Shown here one piece after another: positions 16,143-25,244 of a stretch of DNA of 35,902 nt. Source of the stretch: an uncultured Prochlorococcus sp. (lineage in GTDB: Bacteria > Cyanobacteriota > Cyanobacteriia > PCC-6307 > Cyanobiaceae); the NCBI GenBank assembly GCA_902572675.1, contig CACGGY010000003.1:1-35902 (forward strand). The letters are read 5' to 3'. How positions within the stretch are numbered: the first letter of the stretch is position 1; each line of letters starts with the position of its first letter. Below the pieces are notes generated by a model. The model saw only the letters and a program-made list of their open reading frames with translations, ran no database searches and was not told where the DNA came from. The position numbers and the translations under genes are program-made.

Positions 16143-17525
16143 TTATTTACCAATACAAAACTTAGAAAAAATATTATCCAGAATTTCCTCTGTTAATTCT
16201 TGACCAGTTATTTTAGATAAGTTTTGAATTCCATCTCTCAGTTCTATTGATAACAAATCAAATGGCAATTTATTTTTAATTATTTCATCAGTATCATTTA
16301 AATTAGATAGGCAAGCAGACAAATTTGTTAGATGTCTTTCGTTTAAAAATATATTGATATTTTCTACTTGTTTTAATCCACATTTTTTTATGATTGTGTC
16401 GATTAATAATCTTTCACCATCATTATTCTTAATACTCATAAGAATTGTGTTTTTTAACTTATCTGAATTAATATTATTGCAATCAATTAAATCTTTCTTA
16501 TTGCCCAAAATAGTAATTAATTTTTCTTTGGGGATCTCTTCTATTATTTTTTTGTCTTCTTCATTAAATCCTTCTTCAAGACTATAAATATAAATTATAA
16601 AATCTGACTCTTTAATTTTCCCATAACTTTTTTTAATTCCAATACTTTCAATTTGTTCATGAGTTTCTCTTATGCCAGCAGTATCAATTATTTTCATTGG
16701 AATATCATTAATAGTTAAATTAACTTCAATAACATCTCTAGTTGTTCCAGGAATATTAGTTACGATTGCCTTCTCTTTTTTTGCAAGCAAATTCAGTAAA
16801 GAGCTTTTACCAACATTTGTTTTACCTATAAGCGCAATGGATATTCCATTATGAATATATGAATTTCTTTTTGCATTTTCTATTAGTAATTCTATTTTTC
16901 CTTTTACTTTTTTAATGTTTTTTTGATATTTGTTGTAATTAAAATCTGTGAAGTCTTCTTCAAAATCAACTCTCGCTTCTATTTCGCAAAGTTGATTTAT
17001 AAGGTCATTTTTAATATCATTAATTTTTTTCTTTATTTCTCCTTGAACCCCACTAAAAGCTAACTCTGCTGATCTTGTATTGCTTGCATTAATTAATTGA
17101 TTAATCGACTCGGCTTGAGTAAGGTCTATTTTTCCATTAAGAAAAGCTCTTTGACTAAATTCGCCAGGGTTTGCAAGTCTAACTCTAGAATTACTAGATA
17201 ATAATATCTTTAGAACTTTATCTACAAGGATAATTCCTCCATGGCAATGAAGTTCAACAACATCCTCCCCTGTAAAGCTATTTGGTGATTTCATCACTAA
17301 AATTAAAACTTCATCTATAAATTTATTTTGTTTGTTTTCATGAATAAAACCATGAAAAACCCTATGTGATTCCCATGCATATTTAGATTTAGTTTGAACA
17401 ATCTTTTTGCAAGAATTTATTGAGTCTTTACCTGATACTCTTATTATCGCAACTCCACCTTTCCCTATACTTATAGCTGAAGCAATTGCGGCTATCGTAT
17501 CTTCTGTAGTAACTATCGAATCCAT
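16143..17525 (-). CDS. mnmE: tRNA uridine-5-carboxymethylaminomethyl modification GTPase MnmE (TrmE)
   Basis: GTPase that works with MnmG (GidA) to place the cmnm5 group on wobble U34 of several tRNAs. The 460-aa chain shows the N-terminal folate-binding domain (1-119, with IAAIASAISIGKGGVAIIRVSG-type start), helical domain, and an inserted G domain. G motifs are GKTNVGKS (234-241), PGTTRDV (259-265), DTAG (281-284) and NKKD (342-345). The catalytic C-terminal tetrapeptide C457-I-G-K460 is intact. It is divergent from the DUF2062 gene by 61 bases. It appears to be the leading gene of a mnmE-nadC-argS-hisC minus-strand series. Confidence 0.96.
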   Translation of the reverse strand: MDSIVTTEDTIAAIASAISIGKGGVAIIRVSGKDSINSCKKIVQTKSKYAWESHRVFHGFIHENKQNKFIDEVLILVMKSPNSFTGEDVVELHCHGGIILVDKVLKILLSSNSRVRLANPGEFSQRAFLNGKIDLTQAESINQLINASNTRSAELAFSGVQGEIKKKINDIKNDLINQLCEIEARVDFEEDFTDFNYNKYQKNIKKVKGKIELLIENAKRNSYIHNGISIALIGKTNVGKSSLLNLLAKKEKAIVTNIPGTTRDVIEVNLTINDIPMKIIDTAGIRETHEQIESIGIKKSYGKIKESDFIIYIYSLEEGFNEEDKKIIEEIPKEKLITILGNKKDLIDCNNINSDKLKNTILMSIKNNDGERLLIDTIIKKCGLKQVENINIFLNERHLTNLSACLSNLNDTDEIIKNKLPFDLLSIELRDGIQNLSKITGQELTEEILDNIFSKFCIGK

Positions 17526-17586
17526 CTCTCGCTTTGTTATGGATAATTAAGTAAGATTATCAAGAATTTTCAAATTTTCTTTCTGA

Positions 17587-18030
17587 ATGAGATTTAAAAG
17601 AGATATTACCTATAAGAAAATTCTATCATTGTTTAGGAATCAGAATGGAAGTCCTCTCTTTAATGCTAAAGGTGTAGCTATAGGTGTATTTAGTGGCTGC
17701 TTTCCTTTTTTTGGGTTTCAGACTTTAATAGGGGTATTTTTTGCGAAAATAGCCAAGGGAAACATTGTTCTAGCTGCAATTGGTACTTGGATCAGCAACC
17801 CTTTTACTTATATTCCACTTTATTATTTTAACTATAAAGTTGGTTCGATTTTTTTTAATAATTCTTCTAATACAATTCTTGAAAAAAGTTTAGTTATTGA
17901 TGACTTATGGAAACAAGGTAGAATTTTTTCCCTAAAATTACTCTTGGGTTCATCTTTTGTAGGTATTTTACTAGCGTTGATTTGCGGCAGTATTGTTTTC
18001 TTTATCTACAAGTTAAAAAGTAAAAGATAG
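17587..18030 (+). CDS. DUF2062 membrane protein
   Basis: 147-aa protein with three hydrophobic segments. The DUF2062 hallmarks are present: a glycine-rich first helix AIGVFSGCFPFFGFQT (31-46) and the conserved GTWISNPFTYIPLYY (66-80), in which Asn-Pro precedes aromatic residues. The C-terminus is basic (YKLKSKR), suggesting a cytoplasmic tail. Family members are small inner-membrane proteins of unknown function, sometimes fused to glycosyltransferases in other bacteria. No such fusion exists here. It converges on the rel/spoT gene with 18 bases between stops. No operon partner is visible. Confidence 0.82.
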   Translation: MRFKRDITYKKILSLFRNQNGSPLFNAKGVAIGVFSGCFPFFGFQTLIGVFFAKIAKGNIVLAAIGTWISNPFTYIPLYYFNYKVGSIFFNNSSNTILEKSLVIDDLWKQGRIFSLKLLLGSSFVGILLALICGSIVFFIYKLKSKR

Positions 18031-18048
18031 ATTCATTTGATTTTTAAA

Positions 18049-20358
18049 TTAACTTTGTCCAACTCTGGCAATATCTAAAACATCTGCCATTGATTTAATT
18101 TGGTCAATTGTTTTGTGAAGTTGATTATAACTTTCAAGACCTACACAAAGATTTATAATAGCTGGTTTACCATAAGCAGTTTTAACATTGGCATCGCTAA
18201 CGTTTATACCTTTATCAGATAACCGCATAAGAATATCTTTAAGAACTCCAACTCTATCAATTACTTCTATTCGAAGCTGAATTGGAAACTTATTATCGGT
18301 AGTTTTATTATCTTGATTCCAACCAACTGGTAATCTTCTCTCTATTGGAATTGGTATTACATTTTCACAATCTTCCCTATGTATAGTTATTCCATGGTTG
18401 CCGAGAGACACAGTTCCGATAATATCCTCGCCTGGGAGTGGGGCACAACATTTACCTATTCTGTAATCAAGACCTTCTATCCCGGAAATTGGTGATTTAG
18501 CTGCCGTATAAGATTTATTAGTGGATAAATTACTATTACTTTTAAGAGATTTTGCTATTTCAGAGTCAGAATCATTTTTTACATCTACTGTCTGTAATTT
18601 TATTTCTTCTCTTAGTCTGTTTAATACTTGATGCAAAGTTAAACCACCAAAACCAAGAGATGCAAGAAGGTCTTCAGTAGTTTTTAAATTGCATCGATTT
18701 GCAACTTTTTTCATGGCTTCACTAGAAAGTAATGCTTCAAAACCGTTTCTACCTACTTCTTTTTCAAGTAAATCTCTACCTCTTTTAATCGTTTCATCAC
18801 GATGGCTTTTCTTATACCATTGGCGAATTCTATTTTTAGCAGTTGGCGTAACTACAAAGTTCAGCCAATCTAAGCTTGGAGTAGCATTATTACTTGTTAA
18901 AATTTCTATAAAGTCACCATTTTGAAGTGCTGTAGATAATGGACAAAGCTTTTCATTAATTCTTATTCCATTACAGTGATTTCCAACTTCAGAATGAATT
19001 CTGTAGGCGAAATCTATCGCGGTAGATCCTTTCCTTAAACCAACAACATCTCCTTTTGGAGTGATCACAAATACTTCTTCATCAAATAAATCTTCTTTTA
19101 TTGAAGCTAAATAATCATTATGATCCCTTTGGTTACCTTCTTGTTGCCATTCTACTAATTGTCTTAGCCAATTAAATCTCTCGGCATTACTTTTAGCAGG
19201 AGAACCACCCTCTTTGTATTGCCAATGAGCAGCAATACCATATTCAGCAATTTGATGCATCGAAGTAGTTCTAATTTGGACTTCAATAGGTCGATGTCTT
19301 CCAATCACAGAAGTGTGTAAGGACTGGTATCCATTGGGTTTTGGTAATCCTATATAGTCTTTAAATCTACCTGGAATTGGTTTGAAAGTATCATGAACAA
19401 CTGCTAAAGCTCTATAACAACTATCTGAATTGTCTACGATAATTCTAAGGGCAGCAACATCATAAATCTCGTGAAAATGCTTTTGTTGTCTTTCCATTTT
19501 GCTCCAGATGCCATAAAGATGTTTTGGCCTTCCTGTTATTTCAAAATTTTTCAAACCTGCTGACACCAAGTTTTCCTTCATAAGATTCAAAGTTACATTT
19601 AATCTTTTTTCTCTATCACTTCTTTTAACAGCGATTTGATCTTTAAGATCTTGATATTCTTTAGGCTCTAAGAATTTAAAAGCTAAATCTTCTAATTCCC
19701 ATTTAAATCTGTTTATTCCTAGTCGATTAGCTAATGGTGCATAAATCTCTCTTGTTTCTCTCGCTATTCTTAGTTTTTTCTCATCATTTAGCCATTCAAT
19801 TGTTCTCATGTTATGAAGTCGATCTGCAAGTTTTACTAAGACAACTCTGATATCGCTGGCCATAGCCAAAAACATTTTCCTAAGATTTTCAGCTTGTGCT
19901 TCAGTCCTGTTGTTAAAGTGAATGCCTCCTAATTTTGTTACACCTTCTACAAGTATTTTTACTTCTAATCCAAAATTTGTTTCTATTTCGGATAAATCAA
20001 TGCCAGTATCTTCAACAACATCATGTAAAAGGCCTGCAGCAATAACAGATGAACTAGCACCTATTTCTTTGAGGAGATTTGCAACAGCAACCGGGTGGAT
20101 AATGTATGGCTCGCCACTTGCGCGGAATTGTCCATGATGAGCTTTATAAGCAAGTTTAAAAGCCTTAACTATAAGGTTTTGATTCTCATCATTTTCTTTA
20201 TTTGATTTTTCAAATTTATGAATATCTTTAAGAAGCCAATCGGGAATTTTTATTTGATAATTCAAAGATTCACTTTCATATTTTTTATTTTCAGGCAAAA
20301 TAGTTTTGGAAACTTCAATTTCGTTTTTTTCTTTTGAATTTGCAGCTGCCTCAGACAT
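18049..20358 (-). CDS. spoT: Bifunctional (p)ppGpp synthetase/hydrolase (Rel/SpoT)
   Basis: Long RSH protein of 769 aa that makes and degrades the alarmone (p)ppGpp. The hydrolase HD domain is intact, with H88 and H112-D113 (GLLHDVVEDTG) and the RLHNMRT segment at 180-186. The synthetase has GRFKDYIGLPKPNGYQSLHT around 330-349. The R331-F-K-D334 form (RxKD) is that of bifunctional Rel/SpoT enzymes rather than the ExDD of synthetase-only RelA. A TGS domain (about 428-490), a helical and zinc-finger-like region (CC of KCCAPLPGEDIIG) and a C-terminal ACT domain (about 695-769) follow. It is divergent from the ABC ATPase gene by 54 bases. It appears to be a single full-length copy. Confidence 0.95.
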   Translation of the reverse strand: MSEAAANSKEKNEIEVSKTILPENKKYESESLNYQIKIPDWLLKDIHKFEKSNKENDENQNLIVKAFKLAYKAHHGQFRASGEPYIIHPVAVANLLKEIGASSSVIAAGLLHDVVEDTGIDLSEIETNFGLEVKILVEGVTKLGGIHFNNRTEAQAENLRKMFLAMASDIRVVLVKLADRLHNMRTIEWLNDEKKLRIARETREIYAPLANRLGINRFKWELEDLAFKFLEPKEYQDLKDQIAVKRSDREKRLNVTLNLMKENLVSAGLKNFEITGRPKHLYGIWSKMERQQKHFHEIYDVAALRIIVDNSDSCYRALAVVHDTFKPIPGRFKDYIGLPKPNGYQSLHTSVIGRHRPIEVQIRTTSMHQIAEYGIAAHWQYKEGGSPAKSNAERFNWLRQLVEWQQEGNQRDHNDYLASIKEDLFDEEVFVITPKGDVVGLRKGSTAIDFAYRIHSEVGNHCNGIRINEKLCPLSTALQNGDFIEILTSNNATPSLDWLNFVVTPTAKNRIRQWYKKSHRDETIKRGRDLLEKEVGRNGFEALLSSEAMKKVANRCNLKTTEDLLASLGFGGLTLHQVLNRLREEIKLQTVDVKNDSDSEIAKSLKSNSNLSTNKSYTAAKSPISGIEGLDYRIGKCCAPLPGEDIIGTVSLGNHGITIHREDCENVIPIPIERRLPVGWNQDNKTTDNKFPIQLRIEVIDRVGVLKDILMRLSDKGINVSDANVKTAYGKPAIINLCVGLESYNQLHKTIDQIKSMADVLDIARVGQS

Positions 20359-20412
20359 TTTATATTGCTTTAGGTATATTTTATTTGGGTCTAGAAAAAT
20401 TTGCTATAAATC

Positions 20413-22008
20413 ATGGAAAAAAATAAAGAAAAAATTATTGTGGTTAAAAATCTTAGTGTTAAATATGGTCTAAAACAGCAACCTATTATCAAAAATTTTA
20501 ATTTGGAAATAGATAGTGGAGATCATTTTGCCATAATAGGACCTTCTGGATGTGGAAAGACCACTTTTGCAAAAACATTAGTAAATATATTGCCAGAAAC
20601 GGCCACTTCTAAAGGGTATTTATCGATTTCTAGTGTAGATCCCAGGAAAATAAATAACAAAGATGCACAATTATTTAGAAGAAAGAATTTTGGATTTATT
20701 TATCAAGACTCTATAAAAAAACTTGATCCACTAATGAGAGTTGGGGATCATTTATATGAATTATTTAAAACACATGATCAAACTAAATCATCTAATGTTA
20801 TTAAGAATTTAGTAAGAGAAGTTTTTCAAAAAGTAGGAATTGAAGAAAGTAGACTTGATTCTTTCCCACATCAATTTAGCGGTGGAATGAGACAGAGAGT
20901 TTCTATAGCAATGGCACTTGCTTTGAAACCTAAATTATTAATAGCTGATGAACCTACAACAAGCTTAGATACCAAAACAAGTTTTGAAATTATGCAAGAA
21001 ATAATTCATCTTTGTAATGAATTTGATACTACTTTAATTTTAATTAGTCACGATATTAATCTTGCAGCAAAGTGGTGTAAAAAAGTTGCAATAATTGAGA
21101 AGGGATCGATTGTTGAAAAAGGGAATATATTAGAAATTTTTAAATCACCAAAATCAGATATCGGGAAAAAGTTAGTAAATGCTTCAAAAATAGTATTAGA
21201 ACCAAATATTAAAAATAATGCTCGAGGTGAAGTTGTTTTAGAGGTAAATAACCTAAGACATTGGTATAAATTAAATTCTTCAATCTTCATTAATAAGTGG
21301 AACAAGGCTTTAAATGAAGTTAGTTTCAAGTTATATGAGAATGAGACTCTTGGAATAGTTGGTTCTTCAGGGAGCGGTAAAAGTACATTATGTAGGGCTC
21401 TAATTGGACTTCTTAAAGTAAGAGGTGGTGAAATAAAAATTTATGATAAAAATCATGTATCGAAAAACAATAAATCTTTTAAGAAGAATAATGTTCAAAT
21501 AATTTTTCAAGATCCTTTTTCAAGTTTGAATCCGAAGATGAAAATTAAAACTATTTTGGAAGATATATTTTTTATTCAAAAAATTTCAGATAAAAGAAAA
21601 ATCGAAAAGGAAATAAAATTAATGTTAAGAAATTTAAATCTTCCCTTAAATAATGATTTTTCAAATTCTTATCCTAGCCAATTATCTGGTGGTCAATTGC
21701 AAAGAATTTCATTAGCCAGAGCACTATTGTTGAAACCAAAAATTTTGATTTGTGATGAGAGCGTAAATATGTTGGATGCTTCAGTAAAAATAGAGATTCT
21801 TGATTTACTTAGAGCCTTGCAAGAAAAAATGAATTTAACGATTATCTTTATTACTCATGATTTAGGCATTGCTAAAAGATTTTGTGATAGATTGCTGGTT
21901 ATGAATCACGGAAAGATAGTTGATGAAGGAGAAAGTTCTACAATATTCACTAAAACTCAAAACACATATACAAAATCGCTTCTAAATTCCTCTTTAAATC
22001 TTATTTAA
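20413..22008 (+). CDS. Fused two-domain ABC ATPase, peptide/nickel-transport (DppD-DppF) type
   Basis: 531-aa protein with two complete nucleotide-binding domains. First: Walker A GPSGCGKTT (43-51), Q-loop YQD, signature FSGGMRQR (155-162), Walker B LLIADEP (175-181), switch H213. Second: Walker A GSSGSGKST (317-325), FQDPFSSLNP (365-374), signature LSGGQLQR (424-431), Walker B ILICDES (444-450), switch HD near the C-terminus. The order and the FQDPFSSLNP segment match DppD/OppD and DppF/OppF ATPases joined in one chain, as in YejF/GsiA-type proteins. No permease or binding-protein gene is adjacent. The partners and the substrate are therefore unknown. The stop overlaps the convergent rluD stop by 8 bases. 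Confidence 0.85.
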   Translation: MEKNKEKIIVVKNLSVKYGLKQQPIIKNFNLEIDSGDHFAIIGPSGCGKTTFAKTLVNILPETATSKGYLSISSVDPRKINNKDAQLFRRKNFGFIYQDSIKKLDPLMRVGDHLYELFKTHDQTKSSNVIKNLVREVFQKVGIEESRLDSFPHQFSGGMRQRVSIAMALALKPKLLIADEPTTSLDTKTSFEIMQEIIHLCNEFDTTLILISHDINLAAKWCKKVAIIEKGSIVEKGNILEIFKSPKSDIGKKLVNASKIVLEPNIKNNARGEVVLEVNNLRHWYKLNSSIFINKWNKALNEVSFKLYENETLGIVGSSGSGKSTLCRALIGLLKVRGGEIKIYDKNHVSKNNKSFKKNNVQIIFQDPFSSLNPKMKIKTILEDIFFIQKISDKRKIEKEIKLMLRNLNLPLNNDFSNSYPSQLSGGQLQRISLARALLLKPKILICDESVNMLDASVKIEILDLLRALQEKMNLTIIFITHDLGIAKRFCDRLLVMNHGKIVDEGESSTIFTKTQNTYTKSLLNSSLNLI

Positions 22009-22960
22009 CTGTAAGAACACTTAGTAATTTTTGAAAATCTAATGGCAATTCTGATTCAAATATCATTTCTTTACCATTTATTGGATGTATAAGTCCAAGC
22101 TTAATGGCGTGTAAAGCTTGGCCATCTAATTTACATGGTAGTTTTTTACATCTTCCATATAACGGATCACCCACAATTGGATGATTAATGTGAGCGCAAT
22201 GTACTCTTATTTGATGCGTTCGCCCCGTATCTAGTTTGAAACTCATTAATGAGTAATTGCCAAATCTTTCCTCTAATTTCCAATAGGTACAGGCATACCT
22301 TCCTGAATTTTCTTCAACTACTTTATATTTCAATCTATTTAATTTATCTCTGCCAATGTTTCCCACTATTTGGCCCTCTACAGAATTAGGTGCTCCATGA
22401 ATTACTGCAATATATTCGCGTGATGCTATTTTTTCTTTAATTTGTTTCTGGAGATTTACTAATGCCTCTTGGCTTTTTGCAACCACCATACATCCGGAGG
22501 TATCTTTATCTAATCTGTGAACAATCCCAGGTCTTAGTTTCCCATTAATTCCAGGTAGATCTTTACAGTGAAAAAGTAATCCATTGACTAAAGTTCCAGA
22601 TTTGTGTCCAGGGGCTGGATGAACAATTAGTCCTGATTGTTTATTAATTACTATGATGTGCTCGTCTTCAAAAAGGATATTTAAATTCATTTTTTCAGGT
22701 TTCAAATAAATAAGAGGTTCTGGAGGAGGCATCCATATTTGAATATTGTCGCCATTTTTTAGTGGAGTCTTTGCTTTAGCGGTCTTATAGTTTACAAGTA
22801 CTAAACCTGAATTTATAAAATGTTGAATTCTTGCTCTACTTTGTTCTGGCCTTTTACTTACCAACCATCTGTCTAGCCTCATAGGAAGAGGTAGCTCATA
22901 AATAATTTCTATAAGCTCACCTTCTCCAATGCCGAAAGAACTTTGATTATTTAATTCCAT
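22001..22960 (-). CDS. rluD: RluA-family 23S rRNA pseudouridine synthase (RluD-like)
   Basis: Pseudouridine synthase of 319 aa. An N-terminal S4 RNA-binding domain (about 28-85: RLDRWLVSKRPEQSRARIQ) is followed by the catalytic domain. The RluA-family motif HRLDKDTSGCMVVAKS has the catalytic Asp at D151. The preceding INKQSGLIVHPAPGH and the late TGRTHQIRVH with HPIVGDPLYG confirm the family. The architecture with S4 and the length fit RluD, which modifies helix 69 of 23S rRNA. RluC-type specificity cannot be fully excluded. It overlaps the end of rbgA by 10 bases, so both ribosome-biogenesis genes are probably read together. Confidence 0.88.
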   Translation of the reverse strand: MELNNQSSFGIGEGELIEIIYELPLPMRLDRWLVSKRPEQSRARIQHFINSGLVLVNYKTAKAKTPLKNGDNIQIWMPPPEPLIYLKPEKMNLNILFEDEHIIVINKQSGLIVHPAPGHKSGTLVNGLLFHCKDLPGINGKLRPGIVHRLDKDTSGCMVVAKSQEALVNLQKQIKEKIASREYIAVIHGAPNSVEGQIVGNIGRDKLNRLKYKVVEENSGRYACTYWKLEERFGNYSLMSFKLDTGRTHQIRVHCAHINHPIVGDPLYGRCKKLPCKLDGQALHAIKLGLIHPINGKEMIFESELPLDFQKLLSVLTVK

Positions 22961-23823
22961 AGTGGGACTTCTAAAGGAATTTTACCCAGCATTTGATTTC
23001 TATAATCTTCCAATAACTTATGAGACATTCTCCTTTTATCTCCTGAGGTATGTTTTGAAGCTGCTTCATCGATCCAATCAGAGGGACTCTCAAAGCCTTT
23101 TGCAATATCCACTCCATATCTATTAGATATTTGTTTCACTGAGATATTCGCATTTTTATCTTTGTTTAGAGTGGACAGAATTTTGATAAATCCAATTGCG
23201 ACACTTTCTATTTCATAAGCAGCCTCTCCAATATCGTCACATAGTGCAAGATTAAGTGCTGATTTTTGATTTTCTAAATTAGGAGGTATAACACCAGGAG
23301 CATCTAGTAGATCAATACCACTATCTAATTTTATCCATCTTAAATTACGTGTCACTCCAGCCTTCCTTGCACTATTGACAACCCTTTTTTTTGCAATTCT
23401 ATTAATTAAAGCTGATTTACCTACGTTTGGAAAACCAAGTGTGAGGGCTCTTATTGGCCTTATTCTCATACCTCTAGAAATCCTTCTAGCATCAATTGAT
23501 GATCTAGATTCTTTTGCAGATTTACAAATTTCGTTAATACCTACACCTCTTTTAGCATCACACCAATGCGGATATTGATCTTTTTCATTAAACCATTTAT
23601 TCCAACTAGTTATTGTGTCAGCAGAGATCATGTCTGATCTATTAATAACAAGAATATGTTTTTTATTGTTGATCCATTTATTTAAATGTGGGTGCCCTGT
23701 TGATATTGGGATTCGTGCATCTCTAACTTCTATAACTAAATCTACTTTATTGATGACTTCAGATAATTTTTTTTCTGCTTTTGCTATATGGCCTGGATAC
23801 CATTGAATTTTAGGTATGTCCAC
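22951..23823 (-). CDS. rbgA: Ribosome biogenesis GTPase RbgA (YlqF)
   Basis: Circularly permuted GTPase of 290 aa needed for late 50S assembly in other bacteria. The permuted motif order is visible: G4 NRSD (61-64) first, then G1 GFPNVGKS (130-137), G2 around GVTRN, and G3 DAPG (174-177). The N-terminal IQWYPGHIAKAEKKL is the YlqF/YawG signature. The C-terminal helical domain follows. The end overlaps the start of rluD by 10 bases. A TATAAT on the minus strand (23927-23932) lies about 100 bases upstream and is its best promoter candidate. Confidence 0.92.
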   Translation of the reverse strand: MDIPKIQWYPGHIAKAEKKLSEVINKVDLVIEVRDARIPISTGHPHLNKWINNKKHILVINRSDMISADTITSWNKWFNEKDQYPHWCDAKRGVGINEICKSAKESRSSIDARRISRGMRIRPIRALTLGFPNVGKSALINRIAKKRVVNSARKAGVTRNLRWIKLDSGIDLLDAPGVIPPNLENQKSALNLALCDDIGEAAYEIESVAIGFIKILSTLNKDKNANISVKQISNRYGVDIAKGFESPSDWIDEAASKHTSGDKRRMSHKLLEDYRNQMLGKIPLEVPLWN

Positions 23824-24034
23824 TTGAATAAAATAAATAAAATTTTTGTATTCCTTTTAATTTTTATTAGTTTCAAAAGTATTTACTCTTAAATTTTAAT
23901 ATAAATTCAATAACTAAAAAATTGTTATTATATTTAATTTTTAAAATTTATTAAGGCATAGGTAACAGTTACTACTTTTTAACCCAATAAGTCCAAATAA
24001 ACGTTAGGGTCTTTAGATCAAAATAGTTTGTTTA
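23824..24034. promoter_or_regulatory. rbgA-pgk divergent intergenic region
   Basis: This 211-base region is the longest gap in the window. It is AT-rich, has no tRNA-like or sRNA-like fold that I recognise, and no plausible ORF. It holds a minus-strand TATAAT (23927-23932) facing rbgA, a plus-strand TATTAT next to it, TAGGGT (24005-24010) closer to pgk, and the palindromic GTA-N8-TAC element listed separately. The promoter calls are by eye. Confidence 0.5.
23962..23975. promoter_or_regulatory. NtcA-box-like GTA-N8-TAC with internal palindrome
   Basis: GTAACAGTTACTAC fits the NtcA consensus GTA-N8-TAC exactly, and contains a perfect GTAAC-A-GTTAC palindrome (23962-23972). It lies 60 bases before the pgk ATG. 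The usual NtcA-activated promoter has a TAN3T -10 element about 22 bases after the TAC. The best match here, TAGGGT at 24005, is 29 bases away, so the fit is incomplete. GTA-N8-TAC should occur several times by chance in a window this long. Confidence 0.3.
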
Positions 24035-25243
24035 ATGTCAAAATTATCTCTTTCCAGTCTTGATAAGACACATTTAGAAGGCAAAAAAGTTCTTGTAAGG
24101 GTAGATTTTAATGTTCCATTAAATGAAAGTGGCCAGATAACTGACGATACACGCATTAGAGCAGCGATCCCAACAATTGAATATCTCATTAATAATTCTG
24201 CAAAGGTTATCTTAGCTGCTCATTTTGGAAGACCAAAGGGTCAAGTAAATGAAAAAATGAGATTAACTCCAGTAGCAGCAAGATTAACTGAATTGTTAGG
24301 AAAAAATGTTGCTCTTACTAATAGTTGTATAGGTGATGAAGCGGTTGCAGAATCAAATAGTTTAGATAATGGAGATGTTCTTCTACTTGAAAATGTTCGT
24401 TTTTTTGGAGAAGAGGAAAAGAATGACTTGGATTTTGCTAAAAATTTAGCATTACATGCAGATATGTATGTCAATGATGCTTTTGGTGCTGCTCACAGAG
24501 CTCATGCTTCAACTCAGGGAGTTACGAATTATTTAAGTCCATCAGTAGCTGGATTCCTTTTAGAAAAAGAGTTGAAATATCTACAAGGCGCAATAGATTC
24601 CCCAAAGCGCCCATTGGCAGCAATAGTTGGAGGATCAAAGGTTAGTAGCAAAATTGGAGTGCTTGATTCTTTACTAGATAAGTGTGACAAAATTATGATT
24701 GGCGGAGGTATGATTTTTACTTTTTATAAAGCTAGGGGCCTAGATGTTGGAAAAAGCCTTGTAGAAGAAGATAAACTTGAGCTCGCCAAGGAATTAGAAG
24801 CCAAAGCAAAAGCAAAAGGAGTCGAATTATTATTACCGACTGATGTTGTTTTGGCTAATGAATTTTCTCCTGATGCCGAAAGTAAAATTTCTCAAATTGA
24901 TTTAATTAGTGGGAATTGGATGGGTCTTGATATTGGTCCAGATTCCATTAAGATTTTTCAGAATGCTCTTGCAGAATGTAAGACAATAATTTGGAATGGT
25001 CCAATGGGAGTTTTTGAATTTGATCAATTTGCAGAAGGTACAAATGCAATAGCTACTACTCTCGCTGACTTAAGTGCTTTTTCTGAAGTATGCACAATAA
25101 TTGGTGGTGGAGATTCAGTTGCGGCAGTGGAGAAAGCAGGATTAGCTGAGAAAATGTCTCATATTTCGACTGGAGGTGGGGCTAGTTTGGAACTTCTAGA
25201 AGGTAAAACTTTACCAGGTGTAGCTGCGTTAAACGACGCTTAG
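24035..25243 (+). CDS. pgk: Phosphoglycerate kinase
   Basis: Reversibly transfers phosphate between 1,3-bisphosphoglycerate and ADP. In this photoautotroph it serves both the Calvin cycle and glycolysis. The 402-aa length is typical of cyanobacterial PGK. The signature VDFNVPLN (23-30), the substrate-binding HFGRPKG (62-68), NDAFGAAHRAHAS, GGSKVSSKI, the ATP-binding WNGPMGVFEF and GGGDSVAA near the C-terminus are intact. The 5' region is the longest in the window, in keeping with a highly expressed gene under its own promoter. The stop is one base from that of the convergent unknown gene. Confidence 0.98.
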   Translation: MSKLSLSSLDKTHLEGKKVLVRVDFNVPLNESGQITDDTRIRAAIPTIEYLINNSAKVILAAHFGRPKGQVNEKMRLTPVAARLTELLGKNVALTNSCIGDEAVAESNSLDNGDVLLLENVRFFGEEEKNDLDFAKNLALHADMYVNDAFGAAHRAHASTQGVTNYLSPSVAGFLLEKELKYLQGAIDSPKRPLAAIVGGSKVSSKIGVLDSLLDKCDKIMIGGGMIFTFYKARGLDVGKSLVEEDKLELAKELEAKAKAKGVELLLPTDVVLANEFSPDAESKISQIDLISGNWMGLDIGPDSIKIFQNALAECKTIIWNGPMGVFEFDQFAEGTNAIATTLADLSAFSEVCTIIGGGDSVAAVEKAGLAEKMSHISTGGGASLELLEGKTLPGVAALNDA

Positions 25244-25244
25244 G

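Noticed and set aside
20405..20410. TATAAA just before the ABC ATPase start as a -10 element
   Set aside because: It is only three bases from the ATG, so the transcript would start inside the gene.
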